Positions 62,548-64,000 of a stretch of DNA of 64,000 nucleotides are shown piece by piece. The position numbers were made by a program, and so were the translations under genes. The stretch spans positions 558,001-622,000 of the forward strand of contig CAVVKW010000004.1 in NCBI GenBank assembly GCA_963749035.1. The letters run 5' to 3'. The DNA comes from CAVVKW01 sp963749035 (GTDB lineage Bacteria > Verrucomicrobiota > Verrucomicrobiia > Chthoniobacterales > JAATET01). Every line of letters starts with the position of its first letter. Position 1 is the first letter of the stretch. Under the pieces are notes generated by a model. The model was given only the letters and a program-made list of their open reading frames with translations. It had not been told where the DNA came from and did not search any database.

Positions 62548-62606
62548 TATGACACGACAACACACGCGAACGGATTGATGGTCTTTTGCAGGTTTGCCCG
62601 TGGCAT

Positions 62607-62795
62607 ACAGGTTGCCGTCGTGGCGGTCGATGAGCTCTCCAGCAACGGAAGTGTGAATATCTCGGTGGAGGTGAAGGTGAAGGGACGCTGATCTAAAGGA
62701 GGTGAATATCAATATGACTGCTGAACGCCTTGCAGACGATTAGGCACCCATTTTGCTTTCTGGCGTTCGCATACGAAGACTCCGCATTTCATTCT
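62607..62795. other. Cassette 7 5' region, no gene assigned
   Basis: About 190 nt between the cassette 7 start codon and attC8. The minus frame of the interrupted gene stays open upstream of ATG 62606 back to a TGA near 62725, but no better start is seen. No promoter is evident. Confidence 0.4.
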
Positions 62796-62921
62796 GTCCA
62801 TCGTCAAGCTCTGCCACCCTGATCGGGCGTGCGAGCTACTGATTCTGATCTACTGGAAGAAGTGGTTCCGAGCTTCTGAGACGGAACGCGGCTAGGGGTT
62901 GGCTACAGCGTCTTGTTCGGC
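62796..62921 (-). other. attC8, with a damaged R' core
   Basis: A 126-bp site with right core GTTCGGC (62915-62921). At the left end the core reads GTCCATC (62796-62802) instead of GCCGAAC, so the invariant AAC is lost. The arm that follows is GTCAAGCTCTGCC, with one change. This is the only junction whose two cores do not match. Confidence 0.82.
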
Positions 62922-63167
62922 ATCTTTTCCTTGCCTTGTGCGGCTATTATCTGCGCTTCGCAAATGTTTGTTTGGGTGAGCGAATCGGTAAAGATCTATG
63001 CTAGATGTCAATGTAACAAACAATAAAAGGGCTGGGGCAAACGAGCGTGTAAAGGCTAAGATATTTCCCTGCGAGAATATGATAAACAAGCACGTTGCAC
63101 CAATTACTAGGATAGAGCGGACAACTATTCCCAATTCATGGTCGGTGAAGGTCTTCATGGAGTCCAT
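62892..63167 (-). CDS. Cassette 8: small two-helix membrane protein
   Basis: Encodes 91 residues with two hydrophobic segments (VVRSILVIGATCLFIIFS and FTRSFAPALLLFVTLTSSI). The end AEQDAVANP comes from attC8. An in-frame ATG at 63158 is an alternative start. No family is recognised. Confidence 0.62.
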   Translation of the reverse strand: MDSMKTFTDHELGIVVRSILVIGATCLFIIFSQGNILAFTRSFAPALLLFVTLTSSIDLYRFAHPNKHLRSADNSRTRQGKDAEQDAVANP

Positions 63168-63240
63168 TTCGTCTAGGGTTTGTTTAGCTGGTCAATAATA
63201 TAAAGTGTGTTATCGAAATCATTTCTACGGTTGCCCAGAT

Positions 63241-63366
63241 GCCGAACGTCAAGCTCAGTCACCCCGATCGGGCGTCCGAGCTACTGGTTGTGATCAACTG
63301 CAATCTGGTCGTCCGCCAACCCCGAGAGCGAAGCGGCTAGGGGTTGACTGCAGCGCCTTGTTCGGC
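63241..63366 (-). other. attC9
   Basis: A 126-bp site with cores GCCGAAC (63241-63247) and GTTCGGC (63360-63366); left core matches cassette 8's GTTCGGC at 62915. Its centre is nearly the same as in attC1 and attC6. Confidence 0.88.
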
Positions 63367-63679
63367 CCGCATTTCAGTATCTTGAAGTTCGAAGTTCAGA
63401 CCCCCGAAGAATCTCGCCCACAGATTGTATGTCCAAGCAAGAACGAAGCCGGAGACGAGCCCGAAGATCGTATTAATGACCGGATGCAAAAATACTAACT
63501 TATAATCTATTGTATTTGAAAATGTCATTGAACTGAATCCGGAAAGAGTAACTGTTACCGCCCTCTTTCATCGGTGTAGTGAGGAGAAAGACGATTCCGA
63601 GGAGTGATCCAAATAAACCAAAACAAGCGAGGAGAAGGGCAAGTTTGGATGGCGAAATGCGTGTTAGTTGCGTTTTCAT
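63337..63679 (-). pseudogene. Cassette 9: DUF3566-like membrane protein gene, frameshifted
   Basis: ATG 63679 opens MKTQLTRISPSKLALLLACF with a first helix (LLGIVFLLTTP), but this frame stops at 63500. Another frame starting upstream of 63528 reads FLHPVINTIFGLVSGFVLAW, then YNLWARFFGGLNFEL and the tail AEQGAAVNP from attC9. Together these give the two-helix layout with a YNL....GG motif typical of DUF3566-like small membrane proteins. The shift probably lies in the GAGGGCGG run near 63562. Function unknown. Confidence 0.65.
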
Positions 63680-63692
63680 AATTTTGATAATA

Positions 63693-63819
63693 GCCGAACG
63701 TCAAGCTCAGCCACCCTGAGCGGATGACCGAGCCCACCCCTAGGTGAGCTGCGAGTAGCGGGACCGAGCAACCCCAGCCAGCGAAGCGGCTAGGGGTTGG
63801 CTGCAGCGCCTTGTTGGGC
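63693..63819 (-). other. attC10
   Basis: A 127-bp site with cores GCCGAAC (63693-63699) and GTTGGGC (63813-63819). The left core matches cassette 9's GTTCGGC at 63360. GTTGGGC fits the classical GTTRRRY consensus and belongs to cassette 10, whose other end is outside the window. Confidence 0.87.
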
Positions 63820-64000
63820 CTCATTACTTTGTAGATAGCGTGGATTCTTCAATGCTTCAAGATAATCGGATTTACGATAGAATGGCCAATACCGAACAGG
63901 TCCATCTTCAAGTAAAACGGGCGGCGTCCTGCAAAATGGGTGGATTCGGAAAGTCGAGTTGATGAATCCGCGAATTCCTCTTTTGATCTGCCACTCGTAT
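63790..64000 (-). CDS. Cassette 10: C-terminal part of an unknown protein
   Basis: The minus-strand frame is open from the right edge to TAG at 63790-63792, giving about 69 residues: RGIRGFINSTFRIHPFC, PPVLLEDGPVRYWPFYRKSD and the tail NEAQQGAAANP from attC10. The gene start is beyond the window. Aromatic-rich content and the shared tail support a real cassette gene. No family recognised. Confidence 0.65.
   Translation of the reverse strand, partial: YEWQIKRGIRGFINSTFRIHPFCRTPPVLLEDGPVRYWPFYRKSDYLEALKNPRYLQSNEAQQGAAANP

Larger units (their letters stand above)
61099..62606 (-). pseudogene. Cassette 7: metallopeptidase-like gene split by an IS630-family element
   Basis: The 3' part (from about 61411) reads KTLLPHIEDWYYGHSAE, then FAEVFLHELGHHHQN with an HExxH zinc site, SSCEQSADRHAEYL with downstream acidic and His residues, and a tail AEQGAAANP from attC7. 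The 5' part starts at ATG 62606 (MPRANLQKTINPFACVVVS). Removing the IS with one TA target copy rejoins both parts in one frame of exactly 124 codons including the stop. Similar small HELGHH proteins are known from toxin-antitoxin (ImmA-like) and housekeeping contexts; the role here is unknown. Confidence 0.82.
55306..64000 (-). mobile_element. Distal part of a chromosomal integron cassette array
   Basis: The region contains ten attC-like sites, all in the same orientation, and ten cassettes with genes mainly on the minus strand. It is AT-richer than the rest of the window, with small ORFs of no shared ancestry, as expected of integron cassettes. Each site runs from a core of GCCGAAC type through GTCAAGCTCAGCC to GGCTGCAGCGCCTTG and a core of GTTCGGC type on the plus strand. 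In canonical orientation this is R''-L''...L'-R'. Cassette transcription is right to left, so attI and the integrase should lie right of 64000. Confidence 0.88.

Noticed and set aside
55306..64000. CRISPR array
   Set aside because: The repeats are 124-129 bp, imperfect, 190-2700 bp apart and separated by genes, not by short uniform spacers.

Overview
The window is a GC-rich bacterial chromosome segment, most likely from the Verrucomicrobiota. This is inferred from gene content: a SWIB protein, a DUF4159 protein, an SHD1/DUF1570-type secreted protein, HAF-repeat and SUMF1-fusion proteins, a long-form IspH and a DUF1206 protein. No rRNA, tRNA or CRISPR array was recognised.

Positions 1-53950 are mostly ordinary chromosome with short operons on both strands. 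A possible IS remnant lies at the left edge. Then come an OprB-type porin, SWIB and an MscS-type channel (263-4910); YqgE, a TIM-barrel protein and a hydroxyacid dehydrogenase (4907-7342); a DHA2 exporter and pyroglutamyl peptidase (7529-9791); dnaX-ybaB (9879-12052); a pseudouridine synthase with a type-4 uracil-DNA glycosylase (12084-13843); and a membrane Ser/Thr kinase (13923-15707). After several smaller genes, cysS and an Fe(III)-type ABC transporter occupy 21888-28021. A GxxExxY gene bounded by 27-nt inverted repeats is wedged into the transporter operon. Next are a hybrid histidine kinase, a TetR-like/AarF pair, DAHP synthase, a DUF4159 protein, IspH, a LysM protein, AccA, a lemA-TPM-TPM operon, fused CobA-HemD, a coupled unit built around a response regulator-pseudokinase-SUMF1 fusion (46421-51931), and MgtE.

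From about 55306 to the right edge the DNA changes character: AT-richer, with small genes all on the minus strand separated by repeated sites of 124-129 bp. These sites have the structure of integron attC sites, seen here as the reverse complement. The region is therefore part of a chromosomal (sedentary) integron cassette array. Ten attC sites are present (the first truncated), with ten cassettes, the last cut by the window edge. At every complete cassette but one, the 7-base core at one end is the exact complement of the core at the other, as expected if each cassette once circularised. Most intact cassette genes read into their attC and end in the same tail (EQGAAANP or close variants).

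The array is decaying. An IS407-like IS3-family element abuts the first attC; an ISL3 element, itself split by an intact IS3-family element, sits in cassette 4; an IS630-family element splits a metallopeptidase-like gene in cassette 7; and two cassette genes carry frameshifts. No integrase is present. Cassette orientation predicts intI, attI and the cassette promoter beyond the right edge.
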